From: Climacium dendroides
Lineage: Eukaryota; Streptophyta; Bryopsida; Hypnales; Climaciaceae
DNA: 64,000 nucleotides
Direction of reading: 5' to 3'
Assembly (NCBI GenBank): GCA_950106755.1
Contig: OX467087.1
Coordinates: 14,512,047 to 14,576,046 of the forward strand
A program made the position numbers and the translations under genes. How positions within the stretch are numbered: the first letter of the stretch is position 1; each line of letters starts with the position of its first letter. The notes below the pieces were generated by a model. That model had not been told where the DNA came from. It did no database searches and saw only the letters and a program-made list of their open reading frames with translations. Positions 24,100-34,805 of the stretch are shown here, one piece after another.

Positions 24100-26370
24100 C
24101 AAGGAGACTGAGGCGCTCACCGAATGGATCAAGCACGTGCACTGAAGCGACGACTCCTGAAGTGCAAATGCAAGTGAAGGAGGCCGGGCTGTACATATAC
24201 GTCACTTAACCACCCTCGAAGTTTTAATTCATGATTTTTTCATTTTCGATTCTCTTGGCTTACTCTAGGTAGCTAGACCTACTTGAATGTCAAGGACATA
24301 CTGACTTGAATGGATTCAATGGATCATTCATGCCCGGTCCCCACTAGAGTGCTGCGTCCCCCACAAGCGTTTGATTGATCATGGATCATTATTGATGATT
24401 CTGGACCAGCCCTGGCTCGCCTTGACTGCTTCAGAATTGACAACGACTTTGGGATCGATCTGCTTGTTAGCAGGCAGTCCAGCTCGGGACCCACTTTATT
24501 TGCTTTAGGATCGATCTGCTTGTTAGCAGGCAGTCCAGCTCGGGACCCACTTTAATTGCTTTGGGATCGATCTGCTTGTTAGCAGGCAGTCCAGCTCGGG
24601 ACCCACTTTAATTGCTGCAGGTGATAAAATTGCATCGTGATCTAGCCAGAAAAGCAACGCCCTTGACTGTGCAGGGCTGTCTCCATGATAGTGACCTTGA
24701 TTCATTGCATTTGTGCATGCGATCAATTGGCCTGCTCTGCCACCGTGGGTCATGGGGAGCAGCCACGCACCTGCATTGCTGAACATTCCTGATGTGAGTT
24801 CGGGCCGACCTATCCCATTTTTGAATCTTTCTTGCTTGATTCTCTGGGCTTGGGTATTATCTATCTATTCATGTGACCTGGCTTGGCTATTCATGTGACC
24901 TGGCTTGGCTGCTTGTCATGGGTTTTCATCCTTAGTCTGAATTGCATTCCTCCTGAACGAGGTAGAAATGCCCAATCACTTCATGTCTAGCTAGCCGCAG
25001 GACCACACCATTCGTCTTGCACGGATCAGAGTGACTCTTTTTTCGTCCAAATACACAGAATCAGCCAGCGAGGCAGAGACGCTACGTACTACGGTATATC
25101 CGTCGCTGACCATATCGAAATTCAATTTGACGTCGACGTTGAGATAGCCATAAACTGGCATGATACATGCATTTTTCGCTCTACACAGTTCGATCTGATC
25201 GAAAGGCACGCTTTGGTCTACTAACATGCCTTGGTCAGCTAGAATTAGTGGTCGTTGGATTTTAATCAAATTCCGAGACTGGATCAGTTGAAACACATAG
25301 CCAGCTCCTGTTTCATTTCTTCAAACTCAATGTTAACTGAGTTATATACAGTGACTTCAAAAACTGAGTCTATGTTGTGTTCATTTTCATTGCATGCACC
25401 ATATGTTGAATTTGAGTGGACGAAACCCAAAAGACCAGCAAAAAGCAATTACGGTTTGGAAGTAAATGAATTCCAAAGCTAACCATCCCATAGACTCAGC
25501 TTTTGAGGCAGGTTTCATAATCACTCCAAAAATTGTTTAGGCTTTTGTTTTGAACATGGATGACTTCAATATTTTATAGCATGTTGTTGTACATCATTTA
25601 AGACCCACTCTCATTGGATTTTTAAAAATTTGAAATACGTATGCATCAAAAATACTATTTAAAGAAGAAAATGTAGATAATTTTACTTTGAATGGAATTT
25701 GAAATTTTTTTTGGAACCAAAGACTTGGGATATCAATTATAGTCATAGATGACCAATGGGTTGCAATTTGAGTTGTTGTTGCATGTATTTTGAGTAGATT
25801 TGAACATATTTGTTGTAATACACAATAAACACAAATCATTTTAATTGTAATTTAGCAACCAAAACAATTATTTTTACTACAATATTTTCAATTTGAACAC
25901 ATTAGATTGTTGCAAGGGTTGTATATAGTACATTTATGTGAAATGCAAGTGATTTGATGAGGCGAAAAAACAATAATATGAAACCAAAATTTTGATTTAT
26001 GATTGAATTCTATTTTTATCAAATGCATTCATAATTATTTTGTCATACACAGTTTCTTAATTGTGTAACATACTTATTATACATGTTTATTGCATTAGTA
26101 AATTGTTGACTTGTATATAAACATATTTATTTCAAATAAATATCGGATAATTACCTTCGAGCTTCATCGGTAATTTATATATACGCTTGCAAGCATTATC
26201 AATGATAACTGTCAGTGGCATTGCTCGAGGCATTAACAGAATTATCATCTTCGACTTCCAGCTGATTCAGGCACTAGTTCTTTAATTTGCCGTGGTGAGT
26301 CGGTGAGTCGGTGAGTCTATAGAGGGCTGAAAACATTCGAATTAAATGCATGTGAAGGGGGGCCCTAGCT
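24100..26370 (-). promoter_or_regulatory. Upstream block of SABATH, homologous to the BURP promoter
   Basis: This block aligns with 34690-36300 upstream of the left BURP gene. Shared features are a leader segment with GTGCACT and CTGAAG, TTAACC(A/G)CCCTCGAA, TCTTGG, a TGATTGATC(A/C)TGGATC stretch, TAATTGCTGCAGG, GGTCATGGGGAGCAGCCA, and GGATAATTACCTTC near the far end. A TATA-like element on the reverse strand (24194-24199) lies where BURP has its TATA box. A 56-bp triplication at 24452-24618 is private to this copy. Confidence 0.65.
24452..24618. repeat. 56-bp tandem triplication upstream of SABATH
   Basis: Three units, each with GGATCGATCTGCTTGTTAGC and CAGTCCAGCTCGGGACCC, start at 24452, 24508 and 24564. 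The BURP promoter at about 35055-35110 has one diverged unit. Any binding site in the unit is tripled here. Confidence 0.85.
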
Positions 26371-26397
26371 ACTGCGGTGACCTTTTGTTTGATAAAT

Positions 26398-26991
26398 ACT
26401 CATTCAAGTGATTAATTTTTTTTTTCCCATTTTCTGTGATGAAAATGGCGTGGTTGGGTAAATTTCACTTTCAATGTTGTTCCTATTGAATAAACTGGTT
26501 AAACGATCGCTTACACGGCCGGCGTGCTCAAATGGAATCTCCTGTGCAAAAAGTTCAGAATTTTGGTTTAAAGTTGATCATCAAATTAAATGACTGGGGC
26601 AAGGATTGCACACCATTTATATTGTAAACTTGTGAATTTTTTTAATCATTTAGATTTTATGAGCCCAAAAGTTGACTATAACCATGTTTTATTGAACACC
26701 ACTCCAGCCAAAATTGTCATTATTTTCTAAATTGCATTGAAGAGCAAAACTTTCAAACATTTGTTTCTTTCACGACTAGGATTTGCAAGGGTAAGCAATC
26801 ATGTTTTGTCAAGACACAATCACTTCCTTGTGCAAAGGCTCATAAAAATAGAAAAATTCAAGAATCAAATGTTGCTTCAATGACATCCTCAATGTTATAT
26901 TGTTGTTCTCTTATTTTAAAGTCATTGTCCTATAATCTTAGTCATGGTAGAGGGGGAGAGAAGATATAAAAATTGTATGAAGTTTTAAGTC
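26398..26991. repeat. Far-upstream block U, copy 1
   Basis: Matches 37741-38334 in the same direction and about 30540-31262 in reverse. Landmarks are CTCATTCAAGTGATTAAT, a CGATCGCTT or CCATCGCTT segment, GCAAGGATTGCAC, CCATTTATATTGTAAACTT and AGAAGATATAAAAATTGTAT. In each of the three copies the block runs into the left end of a TTAA-family element. Confidence 0.65.
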
Positions 26992-27991
26992 TTAACCCTT
27001 GAAGTAGCAAGGCCTCTCTATCCTCTCCTTCGTCAAAAAGACAAAAACCATTGATAACTATTGTTTCTATCTTTTTATTAATTGCATTGAAACAAGAAAT
27101 CAAAAAACAAAATTTTTCAATATTGAATTGTCAAAATCTCCTTGTCAACTTACATGAAAACATGAGGGAAAATTTTCATGAAGTTTGATTGCATAGATTG
27201 AATTATTGGAAGATAGCATTTGAACTTTGAAGTGAAGAAAACTCTATTTTCGGGACGTTGCCATATTGCCTCACTAGATTATAAGATTTTTGAAGGATGA
27301 TAGCTCTTGCTTTAGTATTATTGATTTGGATTTGAAAAAACTTTTACATTGAAGAATTGAAGTGAGAGTCTTGAAAAAATGAATAAATAAATAAAATTTA
27401 TGTTCCTCCTTTAAAAAATTGATATGTAAAAAGTAGGCTAAAGCTAGAAAAGAAAACTAAATTTTTGTTAGTTCTAAATAAAGATGAATTAAAAATATGC
27501 AACTTTATCTAACAATGAGATAGTTTTAGCAAGAATACCAAATCTTGTAAAATATTTTCAATTTATAAGAAATTATAAATTGAGTTTAGAATCAAAGTTA
27601 GGATATTGTATTTTTTAGAACTCTAAATGCCTACAAGAAAAAAAATTCTATAAATTTTTCATCACTTTTCCAAAGGGAATGATTTAAAGATTTCTATATA
27701 GAAAGAAATATATTCTATAAGAAAAAATAGCTTAAAATTGATTTCAAAATTTTGTAATTTTTTTTATTGCTTGCAGTGCTAGGATTGTACTATTTTTAAA
27801 TTTGATTGCATAACTTTTGTTCTTGGTCATTGATTGAATTATTGGAATAAAAATTATATCCTTAAAAAGCTAATATATTTTCTACCTTCAAAAGAATTCA
27901 AAAATTATACTAAAAATTGAGAATATGGAAGCCTACCTTAAATCCCAAATTTCCATTTGTTTTCCAAAGGTTTGGGAACTTTAGGAGTTAA
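26992..27991 (+). mobile_element. TTAA-flanked element inside block U/X
   Basis: Opens TTAACCCTTGAAG, then AGCAAGGCCTC; closes GGGAACTTTAGGAGTTAA, 1000 bp apart. The interior follows the order of the 45844 copy, including TTGAAGAATTGAA, GTTAGTTCTAA and CAATGAGATAGTTTTA. No open frame. Confidence 0.6.
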
Positions 27992-29323
27992 TTCACTAAG
28001 TATTATACTATATTGTATAATGTGCATTTCTATATATAATTTATTCATGTATAGAACATGATATAGTATGTTGTACATTGTATGCAATATAATATTATAT
28101 AAGACTTTAATATTTTATACAAAATATTATATTATATGATAATATAATAGATAATGATAAAATATATATTTATTATCTTTTTATGAAAAATATCATTCAA
28201 TTATGCTTGAAGAATAGAATATTCATTGAAAACATTCCATACAAGATAAGAACAAGCATTTCCAATGCAAAATTCAAACATTGCTAAAGCAACGCTACAG
28301 ATGAACCTAAATTGGTATCAATATTAAAGCAATGTTATAAGCCAATGTTTGTTAAGTTAAGTTTTGATATTCTTGTATTGTTAAAAGCAACATTTAAGTA
28401 GTGATTAAAGCCTCCCCAATGTAATAGTATTTTGCATATTCATCCACAAGATCTTATACTAGACTTATGAAAATGTGAGGAAAATATTTTAAGAGCTTTG
28501 ACTATGTAAATTGCAAGGGGTGATTGCAAGAAACACTTGTACTACAATCTATCACACCATGCATGCTAAGTTGTTTTTTGACCCAAATTGTTGTATTTTG
28601 GCTGCAAATGACTCAAGATTTATACATAAGGTACTCATGACTATTATACATCTTTAAATTTTTCATAAAATGCATATCTCAAAAATGTTTTATTGTTCCA
28701 AAATAGCCCTCTATTTTTGTCACAGTTGACAATTTGGTTTTATTTTTTAACCATTCAGTATCCAAAAAAATGAATTTGGAGTTAAATTTAGAAAAGATAT
28801 AGCTACTTTTCAAATGAATTCTTAAAATAGTTAATTTGGAATTATAAAAGTCTACAAAATAATTTTTTTGCTTGCATTACAAAAAATATAAAATAATACT
28901 TCTTTTTTTTGGTGAATGACCATTTTTGAATAAAGTTGTTACAAATGGCCAATTTTAGTTTTAATTTTCAATTATTTTATGCTATTTTTTATAAATTAAA
29001 TTTTTTTATCATTTATTTTCTTGAGACTTGGCACTTTTCTAGTTTTGCTACTAGATGATTGCAAGAGAAACCTTAACACATGTCCTATGATTTTGCATCT
29101 TACCATATATGTTGATTTGTTTCTTGGCCATAACTTTTGTGTTTTGGCTCCAATGATTCAAGATTTATAGATAAGGTACTTATGATCTACTATTCCTAAG
29201 TCAATCTAGAAAGGGGGTTAGCACTATTTCATGCCCCCCAAAACAAATTTCACGCTAAATTTTGGAGGAGATGACTTTCTAATAGATTTATACCTATTGT
29301 CTAATATAGGAATTCTAAATTAG
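27992..29323. other. AT-rich spacer with simple-sequence tracts
   Basis: About 28000-28200 is almost pure A and T with TATA-rich runs. No gene, RNA or clear element is supported in the rest. Confidence 0.45.
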
Positions 29324-30049
29324 TTAACTCCTAAAGGTAAAAATTGCGTTTTTTGGCAACACGACAATTTTAGGTAGCTCACTACAAATAGAACTTTTAT
29401 TCTTTTTGCTAAAATTTTCACACAACATTTTTTTAAGGAATAGCTTCAAGGCTTGATTACATGGTTAAAAAGTTATTGCACAATATGTCGTTTACATGGC
29501 TTGGTAAGTAGCTTGGGTAGCTCAAAAAACTTTTTTAAAAATCACTTTTCAAAAAAATAAAATTTGAAATTGGTTCTCTAAATTTATATATAAATGGGAA
29601 GCTTTAAATCATTCCATTTTGATTGATGTTGCCAAAGTTAGGAGGAGTTTTAGTTTGCATGTAGTTATGGTTATAAAAACTCTATACCTACCCACAAACT
29701 AAAACTCCTCATAACTTTTATCTCATTAATTAAAATAGAATGATTCAAAGCTCTCTACTAATATTTAAATCTAGAGAACCAATTTCAAATTTTAATTTTT
29801 TTGAAAAGTGATTTTAAAAGTAGTTTTTTGAGCTACTTGGGCTGCCTACAAAGCAATGAATATGACATATTGCACAATAACTTTTTAACTATGTAATCAA
29901 AAGTTATGAAAATTGTTAGGCTTTGAAGCTATAGCTTGTGAAAATATTGTGTGAAAATTTCAGCAATAAAGAATGAAAATTTTGTTTGTATTGAGCTGAC
30001 CAAAATTGCTATGTTGCCAAAAAATGCAGTTTAGTGCTTTAGGGGTTAA
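29324..30049. mobile_element. Foldback form of the TTAA family
   Basis: The 726-bp element is a long near-palindrome. From the left it reads TTAACTCCTAAAGG, then TTTTTTGGCAACA. From the right end inward it reads TTAACCCCTAAAG, then TTTTTTGGCAACATAGC. Later motifs mirror each other as well: TAGCTTGGGTAGCTCAAAAA and the inverse, GTTAAAAAGTTATTGCACAA and the inverse, CTAAAACTCCTCATAACTTT and the inverse. The arms are about 350 bp each. It looks like two family right halves joined head to head. Confidence 0.7.
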
Positions 30050-30539
30050 TTGTGTAGAAGTCCACAAAGTGGGCTAATTTCTACTTGCATCTTGAAATAT
30101 ATAAAAATATTATTTTGGTGGTTCTTTTAGTGAATGACCATCTCCATAGAATTGTTATAAATGGCTAATTTTTATTTCATTTATCTTGAAATGTACATGG
30201 TCAAAGCTTTTAAAATTCCTTCTCATAGAACATTCTCTAAAGACAAGTTTTTAGGAGATAAAAATCTTATTATCAAGTGAGGCAATGTCACTAAATAACT
30301 TTTATTTTTATTTATTTTTATTTTAAAGTCAATTGCTAATATCGTTTAATTTATGCACTCAAACTTCCCTCAAAATTTCCATCATATTTTTATATACATT
30401 GACTATGAGATCCTATAAATAATTCAATATTCAAAAAAATTATTTTTTGTTGTTCTTGACTAAATGCAATAGAATTATAGAAATGACAATTACGAATGTT
30501 TTTTGACAAAAAAGAGGCCTTGCTACTTATGGAGGTTAA
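30050..30539 (-). mobile_element. Diverged TTAA-family copy beside inverted block U
   Basis: On the reverse strand it starts at TTAACCTCCATAAG and continues AGCAAGGCCTCTTTTT and GTCATTTCTATAATTCTATT, matching 38335 onward and 26992 onward. The other end is not clear. Its position directly next to block U copies the arrangement at 26992 and 38335, so the insertion is older than the U duplication. Confidence 0.5.
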
Positions 30540-31262
30540 GGTTTTAGACTTCATGTAGTTTTTATATCTTTTTCCCGTCTCTACCAAGACCAAGACTAAG
30601 ACTAAGACCGAGACTATGGGAAAATGCCTTCAAATGTGAGAATGTACAACATTGAAAACATTGAAGCAACATTTGATTCTTGAATAGGTTTTTTGTGAGA
30701 TGTTTCTCAAGGAAGTGATTGTGGCTTCACAAACATTGTTTACCCTGGGTTGCAAATCCTAATTATAGTAAAAAAAAACCAAGGTTATAAAGTTTTGTTC
30801 TTTGTAATTTAGAAATAATAACAATTTTGGAGACAATGGTGTTTGAATGTTTGATAAAACATGGTTGGCATAGAACTTTGGGGACCATAAAATCTAAACA
30901 TTGCAAATAAGTCAGAAGTTTACAATATATAATGGGAAATTTTGTTAAAATTGCATGTGAAATCAACCATTTTTCCATTCAATTCCTTCTTTGGCCCTAA
31001 AGTCTAGGACTAGTGATAGATTTCTGACCGCACGGTCTAAACTGAAGAGCGCCAAGTTTGGGGAATACAACCGTTTCAACGAAATATCGGTTATAAATGG
31101 TGTGCAATCCTTGCAGTAATGATTAAGTTTGATGATCAACATTCAGCGAAAATTCTGATTTAATTTTTGCATGGGTGATCAATCCATTTGAGCACGCTGT
31201 GTAAGCGATCGTTTCACCAATTCAATAGCAGTCCATCAACAAATTTTGAGAGTGAAATGGAG
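30540..31262. repeat. Far-upstream block U, inverted copy
   Basis: Reverse complement of blocks at 26398 and 37741, with shared ATACAATTTTTATATCTTCT-like, GGATTGCAC, CACCATTTATA and GCGATCGTTTCACCAATTCA-like stretches. It abuts the second copy of the downstream spacer at about 31290, so a rearrangement junction lies here. Confidence 0.6.
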
Positions 31263-31313
31263 CCAACCACGTACGCACCCACTTAGTATTGACTTGAGAG
31301 CAAGTTTCTGAAT

Positions 31314-31812
31314 CTATTTGTGGGAATCTGCGAGAGCAACCTCCTTTGGCAGCAGGCGCTGGTCCTTATCGCAAGCTTCGATTTCAACAATTGAAACCTT
31401 TCCAGTGCCAGTCCTGGGAATTGAGGAGGCGCGCACATCAACCTGAGGCCGGATGACGGTTATACTGGAAGTTTCATGGTGATGAGAAGGGCTGGCACGA
31501 AATTTCTGCGAGATTGCTATGCTGGTGAAGTTGCGGATGCTCTCAGGGATCCAATCGTCTATTTGAATAGGGGAAATATGAGCAGTGGTACAGGTTTCCA
31601 TCAAGGGCTGATGTAAGCTCCCAAGCCCAGTGTTTCTTGTAGCATTGAATCTTGATGGAGTACTTCAAGGCACGATCATAAATGTCGGAGTAAACTCTCT
31701 TCATAAATGTGTGCATCGTTGCAGGAGCGAGAAACGTGGAATTGCAGTCACGATGGCAGAGCTCTTCATCAAGCACTTCTGAATTTATCCAATTTCCCGG
31801 GGGCACCAGCAT
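31314..31812 (-). pseudogene. Unrecognised gene remnant, longest version
   Basis: The reverse strand encodes NCHRD-type sequence through two frames. One, 31812-31543, contains WINSEVLDEELCHRDCNSTF and TFMKRVYSDI. The other, 31604-31314, contains IRNFTSIAISQKFRASPS, then VIRPQVDVRASSIPRTGTGK and VEIEACDKD. A single frame change near 31550 would join them. The first part recurs at 53640-53780 (+) and the second at 20116-20373 (-) and 53900-53997 (+). Conservation in several copies suggests an ancestral coding exon. I do not recognise a family. Confidence 0.35.
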
Positions 31813-33206
31813 TACTTAAATATAGAGTGCTTGCCACAGAATATCTCTTGTTCGTTCCACCTCAGTCACAGAATCAAGGCAGGAAGGCAATGGTACTTGT
31901 AAGATCAGTGCTGCAGAGATACAAACAATTGTTCTCTGGCCCTGAGAACTCAATGCAACCATTCACTCACTGCATGATTGATCCCATAATACTTTTTGCA
32001 CTCACCAGGCTACTCAGAATGGATTTTGGATCCAGCGTGAACACTACTTCCGACGCTTAATCACCAAAGTGAATCTCCTTGGTGAAGCACCAGGGTCCTT
32101 AGAAGCCCCCTGTCTTCGATTCGAGTTCCCCCCGTGAAGCCCGAGCTTATGACTGACATGCCTTTCGAAAGCTATACACATACTTAGGCACCTTGAACAA
32201 TGTGACCATATTCATGCTCTTGACTCTGACATTTTGGACATGTATATTACCACCAAAGTAGTCAAGATCTTTTGCCTCATTCTACTGAATAAAATGAAAA
32301 TTTACAATTACATGTCGAACATGATCGATTGTTGTCGTAGTGATCTCCGCTTCAATCAATCTGACGATCGAGCTCCTCATGGAAGCTCCGTCCAGAAATT
32401 GACCTAGACCAACTAGTATCTCCCGAGCATGATTTTCCACATTCAGTTCACCACAAGGTAGCTATTTGAACATGCAAACTACATCATTCTGTCAATGAAC
32501 ATCATCAGAAGCCATCAATATAGAACAAGAACACACTTCCATTCCAAGCCATTGCTAGTTGCGAACAATAAAAGGGGCCAGTTTATTCACACAAAAGCAA
32601 CTGAGAGGGTGCTCATCGATCTGGCCGAGATGACTCACGTCAGTCGTACATGTAGGCCATTGCAGGCTTAATTCGTCAAGCTCCGATGAATAAATAGTCC
32701 CTGCCACCATCCAAACCCCTGAGCTAGCCAGGACTATCCTCTCTTGAACTCATAAGCCTGCGTACTGACGAACAGCTATTTAGGAAACTCCACGAATCCC
32801 AATCCCACCCATTCTCTTCCAAGGGCTCGGCAACCTCCACCCTGAACACCAGTCAGCCGATCTGTGGACAGAGCTAGAGGTCGTCCATGCCATGGCGGTT
32901 GGATGAAATCCACGGATTCGCACACAGTGCAGATTGAACACCACACGGACACTGAAAGAGGACGAAACCCGAGGAAAGGACAGACATCACACACACTGGA
33001 AGCACATTTAACATATCAAACTCCACCACTCCCGCCACAGGCAAGTACTGTAAGTGCGCGCTGTAGGAAGCGACGACCCTCGCTGCTGCTGATCGATTCA
33101 TGCATTTTCCATCCCCCAGCCATGCCAGAAGCCAGCCCCATGCAGAGACATAGCTGCAGGCACGGAAGGGAGGATTCGATCAACAGCCAGCGGTAGAATT
33201 TCTCGC
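31813..33206. repeat. Downstream block of the left BURP gene
   Basis: Same-direction copy of 20571-21860 and reverse copy of about 52385-53330. From about 32435 on it is nearly identical to the right arm; before that it is diverged. The right arm lacks about 450 bp corresponding to 31910-32370. It contains the probable BURP 3' untranslated region. Confidence 0.6.
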
Positions 33207-34633
33207 TCACTCCATCTGGGCGTCGGCGTCGGCGGTGGTGGGTACGAAGACGAGGTCCGACTCGACGAGCCAGTGGCACGCTTCGTCGCCGCGGGGAATG
33301 TTGAGCGCGCTGAAGGCCGGGTGGGTGCTGAGCCACAGGGAAGTGTCGATGTGGCACACGCCCACGGCCTGGATGTTGGCGTGGGAGCCGCGGGTCTGGA
33401 GCGTGGCGGTGATCACTTTGGTGCCCGTCACGCGGTGGCAATAGTAAAGGGCCGACGGGAAGTTCACGACGTGGCACACCACGATCTTCTGGCCCTCGGC
33501 CACGGAGCCTTTCCGGAAGCCCGTGATGGTGACGGGGGCCTTGGCATTCGCGGCGCCGGGGGCGAGCGCTGGCGTGTTGGTGGTGGACAGCACCTTCACC
33601 TTGGAGCCCAGTTCGGAGGACACGAACTTGGCCACGGCGTCGCTGGAGGCGGCGCAGCTCATCTCCTCTCCCGGCAGCGCGCCGTAGCCGCACAAGTACG
33701 CGGCGGTGGCGGTGGCCGTGGCCAGGTCGCTGTTGAGAGGCACGCCGAAGTGCCGGACGAGCGCCACGGCGTTGGAGGAGGTGATTGCGGGCAACTGGGT
33801 GGCGGAGGACGCCGTCAGGAAGGGCCGCTTGGGGACTTCATCGCGGAGGTTTGCGTCGAGCGTCATCGTGCCGCCCACCACCAGTGCGGACTCCAGGAAA
33901 AAATCCCTCTGGAAGTCATTGATGGTACTGATGGAGTGGTCGCGCTGGACGCCCGCGGCCTTGGAGGACGACGCCGTTTGGAGGGTGCCCTCGGGGCATA
34001 CCAGACCGTTGGAGCTGCAAATTGCAGCTACTTTGGCAGCGTCCGTTCGTTCACCGGTGAAGACGGGCCTCGCTCCGGCCACCTGCCAGTGCATGAGAAT
34101 GAACATCGTGATCAGTCAGATGGAATACAAGGAATCGATTCACCAATTAGTTCACTTCGCTTCGCGGATCGATCGATCAATAGAGCTCTTTATTCGGTGA
34201 ATCTCCACTCCTAATGACCACAAGCAATCATTGCACATGCCGGACTAATCTGTTGAAAGCCAAATGAATCAACAAATTCGATCGTATGACTGGTGCATCC
34301 AATTTCGTACGCGCGTTTCCTTTCCCATTCATCGATCGAGAACATGCAGAGCTTGCTAGCTACATGGAATGGGATGAGAGCACCTTCTGATGAATCCTCA
34401 AGTCAGAGCATATATCCAAATTAAGTGTGGCTAGCATCAGTTAACGGGCATGCATGCATTCTAGCAAGCTCCAAGTCAATCACTGACATGACAAAAGCAG
34501 AGGAATTCAAATAGTATGGTATTCGATCGACCCAGTGAGTGCATGATGGACTACTTACGGTCGTGACCGCGGCTATGATGAAGAGGGTCCTCAAGACGAC
34601 CATCACGCTCCACTGCTCAGCCATGCTAGCCAT
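33207..34633 (-). CDS. BURP-domain protein (left copy)
   Basis: Reverse-strand exons 34633-34559 and 34082-33207 are joined in phase 0 at a 476-bp GT-AG intron and encode 316 residues. Exon 1 holds a 25-residue hydrophobic N-terminus (MVVLRTLFIIAAV), a likely signal peptide. Residues about 84-310 form a BURP domain starting with FFLESALVVG. It has the four conserved Cys-His pairs in the spacing CHX10CHX26CHX24CH (VVCHVVNFPSALYYCHRV, VGVCHIDTSLW, ACHWLVESD). BURP proteins are plant-specific, secreted or vacuolar. Known members include seed, stress-induced and polygalacturonase beta-subunit types, and some catalyse copper-dependent peptide cyclisation. This copy has no long repeat or core-peptide region between signal and domain, so a subtype cannot be assigned. 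The coding sequence appears identical to the right copy at 50958-52384. Confidence 0.9.
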
Positions 34634-34798
34634 GCTGCGGAAGAGGGACCTGAACGGGCAGCCACGGACTGCCAAGGAATGGTCGAAAGCAAGCACACGG
34701 AGGCGAAGCAAGTGCACTCAAGAGCTACACGACTACTGAAGTGGATACGCAAGTTCAGTCAGGAAGGCAGTGAGATTGGGAGTGCAGGGAGGCCTTGC

Positions 34799-34805
34799 AT
34801 TTATA
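34799..34805 (-). promoter_or_regulatory. TATA box of the left BURP gene
   Basis: Reverse-strand TATAAAT about 165 bases before the start codon, identical in the right copy. A plausible leader rich in CT follows it. Confidence 0.55.

Noticed and set aside
28000..28200. TATA-rich tract as a possible promoter or replication origin
   Set aside because: It is simple AT-rich sequence with no gene or defined motif next to it.
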